A stretch of 64,000 nucleotides of DNA, taken from Temnothorax longispinosus. Lineage: Eukaryota; Arthropoda; Insecta; Hymenoptera; Formicidae. This document shows positions 24,264 to 37,000 of this stretch, in pieces. Below the pieces are notes generated by a model, which saw nothing but the letters and a program-made list of their open reading frames with translations, ran no database searches and was not told the origin of the DNA. How positions within the stretch are numbered: the stretch's first letter is position 1; each line of letters opens with the position of its first letter. The stretch is taken from positions 7,121,224 through 7,185,223 of the forward strand of contig NC_092366.1 of NCBI RefSeq assembly GCF_030848805.1, given 5' to 3'. The position numbers and the translations under genes were made by a program.

Positions 24264-27200
24264 GCCCGCGGCCCACGATAGCCGATCTTGCGGTTCTGGA
24301 TCGCAGCACGCGATCCGGGATCCGGCGTGTATCGTGCGGCGGCAAAGGATATAAGAGAAAGAGAGGGGAGGAATTTGCGGGATCGAATCATGTTACGCCA
24401 CGAAGATTGCCTTCGATAAGGACTCAGGATACCGTGACGACGAGGTGCACGTAGGATCACATTTTAACGCGTAATTGGTTCACGAACGACGAATAACGCT
24501 GATTTTATACGTACGGACAGAGCTGTTTCTTTTACAACTAGGATAACGTACGCTTGGCCTCTTATACATTCTGTGTCGGACAATGAGCACAATGAAAGAG
24601 AGTAAAACGACTAATTGTCATGTATACTTGAGTTAGAACAAAGTGAAAGAAAGCTTCCAAGTAGATTGTCCGAAGATAATGCAACATAGAGGGCAATGGA
24701 AAGTTTGACGAAAAGTAACTATTTTTTATAATTTTATTGCTTCGTAAAAACGACTTATGTTAAAGGTAAAAAAAATGTTTAAACGAACACGAGGAATTTG
24801 ATCGCGTTATTTTACACATCCGTGCTTTAAGTTGCGATAATGATTCTGGACTTGGTTTATTATTTACATTCTTCGGCAGCGACCTGGATTTGTGCTGTTG
24901 GCGTATGCCGACTCGTAAAATAAGACAATACGGAATAAATACATATCTTCATAAGCGGTTTTCGTAATACACGTAGTTGGAGCGCGTAAACTTCTCGATC
25001 GGAAAATAGCGTCGATCTTTCGGCGCGAATGACCGAAACGCGACGCAGTTCTGACATCGCGAAAAAGAAAATTGTAAACGGAAGCAAGTAACGGTATCGC
25101 GAAAAGATGCGGGAACCAAACAAATCGATCGTGTCCTTCATATTCGCGTTTCGGAAAGTAATTCTCTTCTATTCTCCAGATATTTCGAAATTATTCGTCT
25201 CGGAGAGGCGTGACGTAGTGAATACGAAAATATTTTTTATTTTTACGAGCAAGGTGGAAATAAAAATCACCCCGTAAACATGTTTTTTATGCGACACGTA
25301 GGCGTTGCGGTTCCGAGTTACAATCGAGTTCATCGATCCGGAATGAGTCTCTTCATGGTTCTCGGTAATGGCATGTTCAATAAAGTATACATACCGACCA
25401 TTTAATCGTTGTGTTGCATGAAATGGATTGACATGACAATATAAGTCTTTTTTTCTTTCACGTTAATATTCTTTTTTTCTTCGTTTACTTAACACATATC
25501 CGAACATATCGATATTCGTGAAGAGAAAACTACAGTTATTATGTTAACGAAATATATATATATATATATATGTGACGATTAAATTTTAAATTAAAATTTT
25601 AATAATATAAAACTCTTGAGTTGTGAACATTAGTTTAAATCAAGAGAAATTATTCAAAATAGATCCAAAATTATTTGTTAAATATTTAATTGCCTTCAAT
25701 ATGCAATAATTAAAAAATTATTTTCGCGTGGTTCCGACATTCTACAATTCCGACATTAAGAGAATTATCTCTCAAAATACACGAGAGAATTTCTAATCGC
25801 AATTACATTCTAAATGACTCTATATATGCATGCCGTTAGGTAAGCAAAGAGACGAGCTCGCGTGACCCGCTCGTGCCGAGTGAGAGGAAATGTATGAACA
25901 ACGAGCTCCTCCCCCCTCCTCCCACCCCTTTCCCTCCGAAGAGGCTGTGTACGGTCGTATAGAAAGTGATAATAACGCGAGCACACGATAAATGAAGTAT
26001 CGACGCGATTGTCCCACGAGAATCACCAGACACCGCTAGATCGATCGGTTTTCCCTCGCGACTCGCTTATCTCGCGCGATTGCGGGCAATTTGTCTTCGG
26101 ATTCTTCGCGTCGCAATCAGATATATGCCTCGCAACTCGCAACCGCATACCACATCGCAACGCGACTTTTCCGTGAGCGCGTGCAGCCGTGTGCGAGCCG
26201 TTAAAGGTCATCGTCTGCCCGCTAAGTGTTACGCGTACCATCGTGCGATCTTTCTAATTACGCCGCTCGTGTCCTCGGCCTCTCGGGGCTCCTGATCCCC
26301 GACAATATAAATCGACACACGGTTTTTGTTTGAGTTCTATATACGAAACATGCAAAACTTTGCACGTAACAAACTTTTTTTCAGCAATAGAAAGGATTTT
26401 GAACATGTAAATATCTCTAACTATATATCACCAAAAATGCTCCAGAAATAATGAAAGAGCTGATTGTTCAAAATCGCGAAGAAGTTGAAACAAAGTTGGA
26501 ATTACAAAACAAGCATTAAGCGCCGAAGAGCTTTTACGCTTTGATTGAGAAACGCAAAAACCACGATGATAATTTTGATTCCAGAATCTTTTCACGTTAC
26601 ATTCTGTGTTAGTAGAAACGGTCGCGCTTTAAAGCGCTCCGTCACGATGCAAGCGGCCTGCGATCCGTTGAAACGAAGCTATTCTCTTCTCATTCGTATT
26701 TGAGAGAGATGCAGTGTCACCTACTTTACTTCTTGCCTCTCTGTAATGTATAACAATCCTTTTTACAATTTCCATTCAGTATTCAGTCGATACCTTTAAT
26801 CTGGCTTCGGCTGAGTATAACCGTAGTATTTACTTCCTCATCGAGGCTATATAAAATTCTTTAAATTCCGTCCTGTTTGACTGACCGCGTATTTGACCAT
26901 TTGACCAACCGCATATTTCGGCTTGCGCGAAGCCTCCGATATACCGAGAGGGGAAGAGAGAAGGCCGTTTTCTTCGTTGCCGCGCCGCGCCGGATAGATT
27001 ATACCCCGTATCTATCCTTTTTACGGTCAGACTATTCCGGCCGACAGCGGAGAGTGAACAGTCAGTCCATTAATTATTTTCTCCGACCTGTTCCAGAGGC
27101 ACCGCCGGCACCATCTCGGAAGCCATGCCGGCTGACGAGCTCGTGCGTACCCGACGAGAAGACGGTGGTAGAAAACCGAGCTTGCAGCCGCCTTAACGTA

Positions 27201-27360
27201 CCGATTGACCGATCGCATCGTCGTTGATAAAGAAAAAGAAGAAGACGAAGGAAAGAGGTCCCTCGCAGATCGACCCGATCATGCCCTTAGCGAACCCGTT
27301 CCGCTGCCCGTTGTCGTCGCATAGTTCCACGCTGTGAACCCGATATGTGAGAGAGTCGCC
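24262..27360. other. Non-coding stretch
   Basis: No supported coding region, RNA gene or mobile element. A (TA)n run lies near 25550-25571. Open frames here are short and without recognisable domains. Confidence 0.4.
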
Positions 27361-28074
27361 GCCGCCGTCTGGTGGAGGCCGTCGCCATGGTGAAGCAACT
27401 GGTGTGCAGCAACTCGCTGAGTCCGGGAACGTAACGCTCAAATAAGCCTTGGTTTACGCATATTCCTTCTAGCTTTAAGGAACTACGTGCGGTCGAGGAA
27501 CGAACGAGAGATATCTCCAACTTGAAAACCGGCAAACAATGCCTTTACATATTCACGTAGGAATTACGATAGAAAAGGTCCGATAAATTTAAGGAGCAAT
27601 TTATTTTATTACGAGGATTTTAGAGTGACAAAGATAAAATTATAAACTTGAAACTTTCGAAATTGATAAATTGGATATTAATTCGCGATGGACGTAGTGT
27701 AGCTCGGAAGCTTAGAGAGAAATTTAATTGCGTGTGGAACATTCATGTAGTGTGAAGAGAGAAGTGACATTCAACGCGAAGAATCTAGATTGAAGAGAAT
27801 TGAACTTAATGTGTTGTGTGTTATGTGCTATGCGTTATGTGTGAAGCTTGACAATTAGTTTTATAAAACGTTCAACGTGATGAAGAAAGAAGTGACGTCC
27901 TCTGATATAACGAGTCTAGTCTGAGGAAGGTCAAAGTTAACATCTACGTGCTATGACACGGTGGATTCGGTGCAATTTAGTATTCTCTTCCGTCACGAGG
28001 TCGCCATGTGAGGATCACCGTATCAGGAGAAAAGAGAAGAAGCCTCACTCCGCGTGACACCAGCGTGTCGAGTA
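27361..28074 (+). promoter_or_regulatory. Probable 5' leader of the four-span membrane protein gene
   Basis: This lies immediately upstream of the ATG at 28075. At 27387-27434 a 15-codon frame (MVKQLVCSNSLSPGT) starts in a strong context (gtcgccATGG) and ends in TAA. It could be a translated upstream ORF if the leader extends this far. Several cag/tag acceptor-like sites occur, but none can be chosen confidently. Confidence 0.35.
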
Positions 28075-31000
28075 ATGCTGAAGCACATTCTGACGGGGCA
28101 GCCGTCGTCAACGGGCTCCAGGCATCATCACAATGATTATCAGACGAGTTCGGGCTCGTTGCACGGCGGGCACGTCCATCATCACTTGCACAACAGTTCG
28201 CTGCATCAGGATCAGCAGCAGCAGCAACAGCCACAGCCGCAGCAACAACAGTCACAGCAGCAGCAGCAGCAACATCATCATCATCACCACTACACCGGAA
28301 GCGCTGGGACACGCGGCGGCGTTCCCGGGCATCGCGGTAACAACGGCGGAGTCGACGTGTACGATTCCGTGGCGAGACCGACGGCGGTGTCGAACGTGCA
28401 CCAATCGGCGACGACTCCCTCGTCGACGCACCGGCATCCGCTGAACCATTCTCAGCTGAGCGTCAACAACCTGTCGCAACGCCTGAATCATTCGCACGCA
28501 CTCAACGTGTCAACTCTATCGACCTCCAAGCACTCGGTCAATAGCGTTAGCCCGGTTGGCGGCGTCAATGGGAACAACGGTGGCGGTAACAACAATAATA
28601 ACATTCATAACGTCTCAGCGAGTCAGTTGGGCCATACCGTGATCTCGCAGACGAGCGTCCTGCATCAGGACAGGCCGAAGGCGAATGGCGGCTTCGACAT
28701 TTCCAGGTTGTCGCGATTGCCGAGCCAGACCACGCCGTCACCCGCGCCTGCTACAACTGCGCTTCCTGTCGTGGCTGGCCAAGTGGCCAGTGGGCCGACG
28801 GTGATACCCCTCAACGCTTCCTGGTCTTCATCCCTGTCCAGAAATCTCCATCGGAGTGACGAGGCTGGTGTGAAGGAGATGTTGACGAGCCTCGGATTGC
28901 TCTGTCTGGTATCCCTACTTCTAGCTCTGCTCTCGGTCATCTTCTTGTTGAAGATCTCGCCGCTCACGGTCACGTCCAACAGTCTTATCAGCCCGGAGGA
29001 GTTTGTGATCGTGTACGAGGTCACCCTGGCGCTGTGCGCCCTCGCCCTGTCCCTCAATCTCTGTTGCCTGCTGGTCTGCGCCATACAGTTCCTTTTCGCG
29101 GTGAAGCTCGTTAAAACCTCGTACCAGGGCCACCGGTAAGTCGCTCATAATCGTTTCCTTTTTTCGATATTTGTGTCTCGAAAATTATCACTAAAATTAG
29201 AATTAGAATTATCGCTTTCTCTGTTATCATCGTGAGCTAATACCTCGACATTTTGATATCTCGAAATCGTAAAAAGTAAAAGGCTTTAATAAGGCTCAGA
29301 AATGATTCTGGCTGTTGACGGGTTTATCGCGGAACCAGCGGCCCGATGACTAATGAACGACATGAAAAGGACCGATACGAGGCCGATGCGCCAGCCTTGA
29401 CACGTTGGAATCTAGTTCAATTATTTTTAAGCTCTAATGGGGACTGCGCGACTTCGTACGGGTAAGTCGAGATTCGCAATTAATTAACGTGGTAAGAAGA
29501 CGATATTCTCTGCGCATTCAACGGCAGTTAACCGATTCAGAACGATCGGCGCGCAATAACGCCCCGTCGTCGCTCTGTTGTGATGACCTCTGGGCCCAAC
29601 ACGACGTTACGAAACCATTTAAAGACCGGTTCACACTTGTGTCGTGTAGTTCAGAGATTGTAAATTGCAGGATCAAGGTCTCCCCATTTATTTTATATAG
29701 ATATTAACTGTTTATTAATTATTTACGAAGAATATTGGGCGATTGTTTTTTTTTTAATACGTAATTATTAAAAATTTTATTTATATTTTTATTATTTATA
29801 ATTATCTGTGAATTTGTTTATTCGGATTTGAGCTATTCATTAAAAAATAAAATAGAAAACTGACCACTAGCTAGAATTCATTTAGCTATTCTTGATTTGA
29901 AGATTTAAACGCTTCAAATAATCTAAGACACAAAGAACACCAAGAAATCTTTGCAGACTCGAATATCGAACAAATTTTAATGTACAATGATTAAAAAATC
30001 CATATGTCTGAGAAACCTAATGTTTCAAGTGCTAATTAAACATCTAGAAAAATAGGCGACTAAAATAAGCGTGCAAAAAATTTCATTCTGCAACAGCCTG
30101 CGAACTTTGTATGCGCAATAATAACTCGGTAATTACACAGGAAGCGATGTGACTCACATGTAATAGGATCTAATAGAGGATATATACCGAGTCCCTCGTT
30201 CAAAAAGAATTCTTCCCGCGGGATCGAGGGAAGCGATTTACGCGAATCGAGGTCGTTCGCGGGTGTTCTCCGTTCCTCCTCGTGTGATCTCACGTCGCCG
30301 ATCAAGATCGTCCTCACGCGTCGGGATGGAATGGGTTCCCAGTCATCCATGCGTGCCCCATCCGTGCCCCGTCCGTGTACGCACTCGAATGTACACGGGT
30401 GGATCTCGTATCCAACGTACGGGGATCGTCGGCGCCCCAACAAGATATATCAGTGTCTTACCGTGCGAGTGTTTCTTCTCACGGAGAGAGGCGCAAAAAT
30501 TCACCTTCGCGTTCACGCACATGTGTGTGTGTGTGTGTGTGTGAGTTTTTTTGTATGCATGTGTACCCACGCGAAATTGCACCCGAGTAGAATCAGAGCG
30601 AAACGCAGACGCGGTAGATCGCGATGTCGCGCCACCCCGAAATTATCCTCGTTAAAGAAATGTGTTGATGCCATCGCTCTCGGGGTGATCTCTCCCGAAC
30701 CGTGACTTCTTTTCCTAAAATGCAATATCGGACATGAGTAACTGTAGGTTGTTGGTGTTGTATAACAAACACTTCATAGAGGAGAATGTAAAAATACGAT
30801 AGAAAAGGAACATCTGATAGACGACAAGTTTCATGTTTTTTTCTTAAAGAATGTAGAAAGTTCATTAATAATAATAACATTATTAAAAATCTGTTACCGA
30901 AAATTAGCGTTAATAATATTAATTACTGAACATTTAAAACTATAACGTGTTTTATTTAACTGATGCTTGCAATACATTTTTTGTTACCTGATATGTTTAC

Positions 31001-34000
31001 ATTATATCTGTATCCATGTTCATATTTTATCGCGATATTCGAAAGAAAATATTCACTTTAGAAATTATTCAGCAATCGAATCTTACACTCTAATGATCTT
31101 TCGATTCGGTTAGGTTCTTATTTGAGTTTCGATTTTCAGGCTCTTTGCTTTTGATCTTATTGTTTTTTCGTTGATCTGTTCGCGAGAAAGTTTGCGCGAT
31201 GTTCTGATGGGGCGAACTATCAGAAATGTAGTGTACATGGTAATAGAGTGCGTAGAGCTCATTTCGCCGCGGCGGAAAAGGACGAGGAAATCCCGAGTTG
31301 GTAGAGTAGGTAGATGGCCGTTAATGACCGCCTTGAGAATGAATAAGGAAAACAAAAAGAGTACACAGGAACGCACAGGGTAGCTTCCTCTTGTTTCTCT
31401 CGCGGTTTCTGTCCACGGTAGGGTATCGCGCTTTCCACTGTTAGAAATTTCCAACTAGACTGGCACGAAACGCGATTAATATCTCTTTTTTCTCCCGAGC
31501 GCTCTCGACTTGGGCATGATTCACACTGAATATAAAGATCCAGAAAATACATTGAATTAACGCATCCACGACAAGTTAGAATAGTCAATATTTGTGAATT
31601 GTCTCAAGTATTTTATCAAGTTAACATAGTAGAGGCTCTCTTTTTGCCTTCTTTTCCATCGTCGATCCTCCCTTTACCACCTTTTCGATCTTTTTATTTT
31701 TCATTTCTGGAGTGTATCTAGAGAGAGATTGTATGCTACAAAGGCGACTATAAAACCTAAAAGTTTCAAAGGAAATCTCAACCAAGACGGAAATTCTTCG
31801 GATAATTCTGACGGAACGATTGGGATCTTCCCCGAAAATATTTGCATACTAACAGACATAAATAGTTTGTAGGAGTACGAAACCTGTTTTAATTGAGTTT
31901 CTTTATCAATAGCTAAATCTAAAATCTTTATTAGTTTAATTTTTTCCAACAAGGAAGTACATACATAATATATGATGTAAATATTTTTAATATATATAGT
32001 ACAATAAATATTAGAAAGTCGTTATCTTTGTAAAAAATATATAAATTTTAGAGTATTACAATATTGGAAAGTTACTTCGTTCTTAATTATTTAATTGCTT
32101 TATTTTCTTTAAAAATGTAAATTATAAAATGTAAAATATAAAAACTCTTCGAGATTTGAAGAATATTTTCAATCGAATCTATTCCGTGAATCAATCTTAT
32201 GTGTGTATATTTATTGCAAAATATATAGGAAAGACACTTTTTTTTATCGTTATGGTATAACATATATGCGATATTAAAAGTCCTGAAAGTTTTGAGTTTT
32301 CTTGGATTAGTGAACGGCAGACACAGGCAGACAGGCAGAAGACGCGGACGGAAGACTGATAAGGTGCAGCGACGCTTGTATGCCATGCATAATAAACTGA
32401 ATGTAGGTGACGGGTTAACGGCTTCTTTCTAAACAGTGTTCTGTGCCAACTGATAAGTGCAACGATCGATCAGAGCACATGCTATTTTTGTCTTGCGCTA
32501 TCACGAAACCTTATAGCCGTATAGCCCTGCCTCTATGCCTCTATATGCTTCGTGAAAGAATAATCAACTGCAGCTCTCGAATATAGGTGAATACGAATTC
32601 ATAAACAACACTCGGACGCAACACAAATTTTTTTTTTTTCAATTTTTTACTACAACGAAGGAAGATCGGAAAACGAGATTAGCATAATTTAACTAAAGTC
32701 TAATTAGCATAGCACGAGGCATAGCATTGTGATTCTTTTAATAATCTATATTTACACATAAATTTAATATCACGTAAATTCGATACTGAATATACGCTAC
32801 TGAAATTATAGATAAAATTCATTTAGACAGTGAGACATGAAATAAATTTCAAGAGTTAAAATTTGTTAAATATTTTATTCATATTTTTATCTGCACTTTA
32901 ATTTCATCATGTTCGTACATTTTTCGTACGTTATAAAAATCTAACGTATGCTATCTTGATTAACGAGCGTTCGGAATTAGCTCTAGTCTCCGAGTTTGGT
33001 TTTCATCATTCACAGTGTAAATGGTTTGGTTGTGAGACCCACCGAGAAATCTGAGCTCGGCTGCTGAACAAACATCAAACAGACATCGATATGGAATGTT
33101 CCTGCTGTAAAATTAACCGAGTTTGATATGCCAATTCGATCAAAGCGAACGTTTGCTATCTGCATCTTTGGGCTATATTTGCTAGCGTTAATAGAAATAA
33201 GTATTATTAAAGTCTTACGTCACACATTTTCAGTGAATTCATTTAATTTCAATAGCATATTCATTGAATTTAGAAATTAAGAAATAAATCCGGTTATTAT
33301 TAATTGCTAAACATGTCACTTTAACGAAATTGTTCAGAAGGTATTTTGATAATTTAGGTCACAGAAATAAAAAATGTAGTAGAATTTATTGCTCTTATTT
33401 GAATTATAAGCTAATTTTTTTTCATCGCGTGTTAAGAAATTTCTTTGCATGCGGAATAAGAACGATGACCTACAGATATAAAATAACGTAGGAGAGATTG
33501 TTGCTCGAAATACAAGGGCTTTATCCGCGAGTAGCCTCAGAGTTTTCAGCGAAGACTAAATAAAATTTGTTCGAGGTCGTCGAAATTGAGATGCCAGCTC
33601 GGTTCTCTCTATGTTCTTTCTCTTTTTCTTTCTCGCGCGCGCGCGTGCGTTAGTCACGGCGTAAGTACGTCAACTTCGAAAGAGGCCCCGAAAATCTGCG
33701 TACAGATGGCTGGAATACGAATGACGGAGCGGGAACCTTTCTGAGAATCTGTTCGCAAACGCGCTCCTCCACCTTCACTGGCATTCCTCGCGCGACGTTC
33801 GCGCGCGTCGCCGATGGCGTATCGGATGCTGGATCGCGAGGATTCGTTCGCCGTTCGGGAAATCTTATCTGCGCCGGCAAGAACATCCTTTACGCACATG
33901 TATTATGCGGCTCGCTCTGATTCCCTCGGTTCCCTGGGACGGCGCGGCGCGTCTGGCTTATGTCCCGTCAGCTTATATGCGTCTTCGACATAAGCCGTCT

Positions 34001-37000
34001 CCGGGTTTTAACGTCAGCGTGCACGTTAGCCAGCAGCGCGCGCGCGGCAGTGTTATCGGGCCTCTCTCAAGTACTACTACTTGGCATTCCACGCCCTCGG
34101 ATCTCTGGATCCCGTCTTATCGTGCCTCGTCCCCGGCCGCTCTTCTCGCTGGAGATATCCTCGCGAGTTTAGGAGCACATACGAGGAGGCGGGGAATAAA
34201 TTTGGCGGCGCAGGAGAAGTCGCGAGTACCTCTGTACCCGAGAAGCGGAGAGGAGCCAGGCCTGGAACGATCGGCTTTGACATATTTATTAAATCGTTGC
34301 ATGTCAAGTGTCGTTTTACGCCTTTCTCAATGACTCTCAAGCAATACCCCCAAGACTCGAAATATACGCGATTGAAAAACTTCTGTCACACACGTTCTTT
34401 ACTTTTCTCTCCAGGCAAAAGGCCATTTACATAATCTTATTTTTTTACCAAACGTGCATGGGAAATATAAAAGTGAGAACGCGAGAAGAGCAGCAAAAAT
34501 AAGAAATACGTTTTCGACTTTTTAATTCCCGATGAGGCATCCGGATTATGCCAGACCGCGTGATTTTGATCTTCGTATAGGCTTCCAAACAGCTTTCGAA
34601 CCTGCGCGCTTCTGCTTCTGAGAACTTTCCTCTCCGAAATACCGGTGAACACATACATTTCGCGTTCAAACACTTGACGAGATACGTGCCGTTTACCCAC
34701 AATATCTTGGCAAAACACGGCACATCGAGGAGCGATTATTCGCACCATCAGCACCGTCCAAGTGGCGTGCCTTTGGTATTACACTCGAGTTAAATAATGC
34801 GGTCCGACGCAGTCTCGGATGGAAAGAGCCCGATCGCGAATAAAATATCTTAATTGCGTTACACTTTAACGAAATCGTCTTTCTTGTATTAATACAGGCA
34901 TTTCGAGCATACGATGTTGCTTACATTTTCGCGATAAGTCACATCTTATGTATTTTCTCATAATAACCGTAAAGAATCGCCCTGGTTGTCGTCACGGTAT
35001 TGACCAGCGATAATATTTCTCGTTTAAAAACCGATCGATCAGCCGTGGCTGATTCGTCGCGTCGGGCGTACAACAAGGGAACAAGGTGATCTTCTCGTTC
35101 GTCAACAGGCTACAAAGATTGGCGGGTATCGCGGCAAGTGATGGCGACAAGCGATCGGTCACGCTGTCACTTCGGTGTGTCGTAGAGCTGACAATACTCG
35201 CATTGCCCGCGCGACGAGATGGTGCCGGGATGCCTGGTGCGAACAGCCGAACAGGTGCAACACAGAGGTGAGGTGGACCGGGAGACCGTAACGGTTGTCG
35301 TCCCGGCACAAAGCCGCGGCGAGGGCACCCTCAATTTCGTTCGAGGGTCCCGGGCCCCCGGGCCCCCGTCGTTAAGTCCCTTCTTCCCGGTATCGGGCCG
35401 GCACCAAGGAGATAGGAAATTCCGCGGGCACGTTGGGACGCCTTCGGTGAACTTTTTTTTCGACCGCGACACGGATTACAGACACCTGTCGGCACAGGAG
35501 GATGCAAGAAGCGTGGATCGGGAGGTGGTGAAGGAAGGAAGGGCGGCGGGAACGGAGGGAGGAAGGATCGCGGTTGTAAAGCGAGCGCGCGTGCGTATGA
35601 TCCATCATCCGCGACGACGGAGCCGTGTGATCAGCGTATGATCCATCATCTGGTAACCACTCGCATCCGCGACCACGGCGAATGCCGATGCTGCGAAGCT
35701 ATGCGGATGTACCCGGCCGATGATCATACGCCATGCACGACCGTACGAGATCTACTTACAATTAGAGCCAGAACGATAATCGAGTTTTGCGTTCGTAATC
35801 GACAAAAGCAACTTTATTTCAGTATTGGCAAATGGGTGCGCGATGCTCGCAAGTTCTGGAGGGACGACTTGCTTAGAACGAAGAAAACGTTTCTTTAAAT
35901 ACGTTTGCGTGATACTGTCTGCACGAATGTGCAGCTCCGTGCAATCGTACATCACGGTACCGCAATTTTCATGCGACGCGCACAAAATGGCTCTAATTAA
36001 ATTACACAGGGCGCGAATCCGGGCACGATGTCGCACGGTGTTCGCGGAGATTGGAGTAACGGCACGCGGTTATAGCTGGTTATAGCTCCGACGTCGACGC
36101 GACGGTTCCGCGGGCGGCTTCCGTGCCCGGGGAGACCGGAAGTGAAGCGCGGAGCGGCTGCAACAGCCACGACGCGACGCTCCGCACCGTCGCGTCGCTC
36201 GGTCACGTGGTCACGTGGTCCGCGGCGAACCGTATAAAGACAACGAGGAAGGGCCCGATGATCGCGGCGACACGCTTGCGTGCACGTGTGTACGTTGCGC
36301 CGAGTCATTCCACGGAATACGCGCACGAACGCGTATCGGGGCTCGGGGCCCTGATTGGGTGCCACGCTCTCGTAACAACGCTCCACAAGTTTAACCGTTT
36401 CGCAACACTCGCAACAGATTACACGCGCGCCTCTTCCTGTAACAGCGAGCTTCGCGCGCGCGTGTCACGTTCACGCACGCACACACACGCGTGTGCGTGA
36501 AGGCGCATGGTTCACTTGAAGAGATGATCGTTCCACGGACCGGGAACAGCTCGCCTCCGCGAGAAACTAGACTGTGAGTATAAGTTCGACGCATCTATTC
36601 CTCGGGGGGACTACAAGAACTTGAGATTTGCCGTATTTTATTTTATTATTATACGTTTGCATGTTTTACGTTACGTTGCATGTTGTACGTCTTTATACCT
36701 CGAGATGAATCCAGGCCAAACTAGTTAGAACGAACGATTAAGAGCAAACATTTACAGGTAAATATGGACAAATGTGGCGAGCCTTTTGCCTTTAACGTGC
36801 CGAAAAGTATAATATATTTGATTTAAGGTAGTCGTCTCGTCAGGGCATGTATTAGATAAAGTTTTCGATTTCGGATTTTATATCAAATTATATGATCAGC
36901 TTTGCAGTCGATTTTTTCTGTGGCTCCTTACCGACTATTTACTCTAGAAAATCGATCTCGAAAATCACAAATTTTGCATTACTTCATACAGAAAAGAAGG

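Noticed and set aside
35600..35655. atgatccatcatc repeated around 35600 and 35640 as a CRISPR-like or regulatory repeat
   Set aside because: Only two short copies in a eukaryotic CpG-rich patch; not enough for any named feature.
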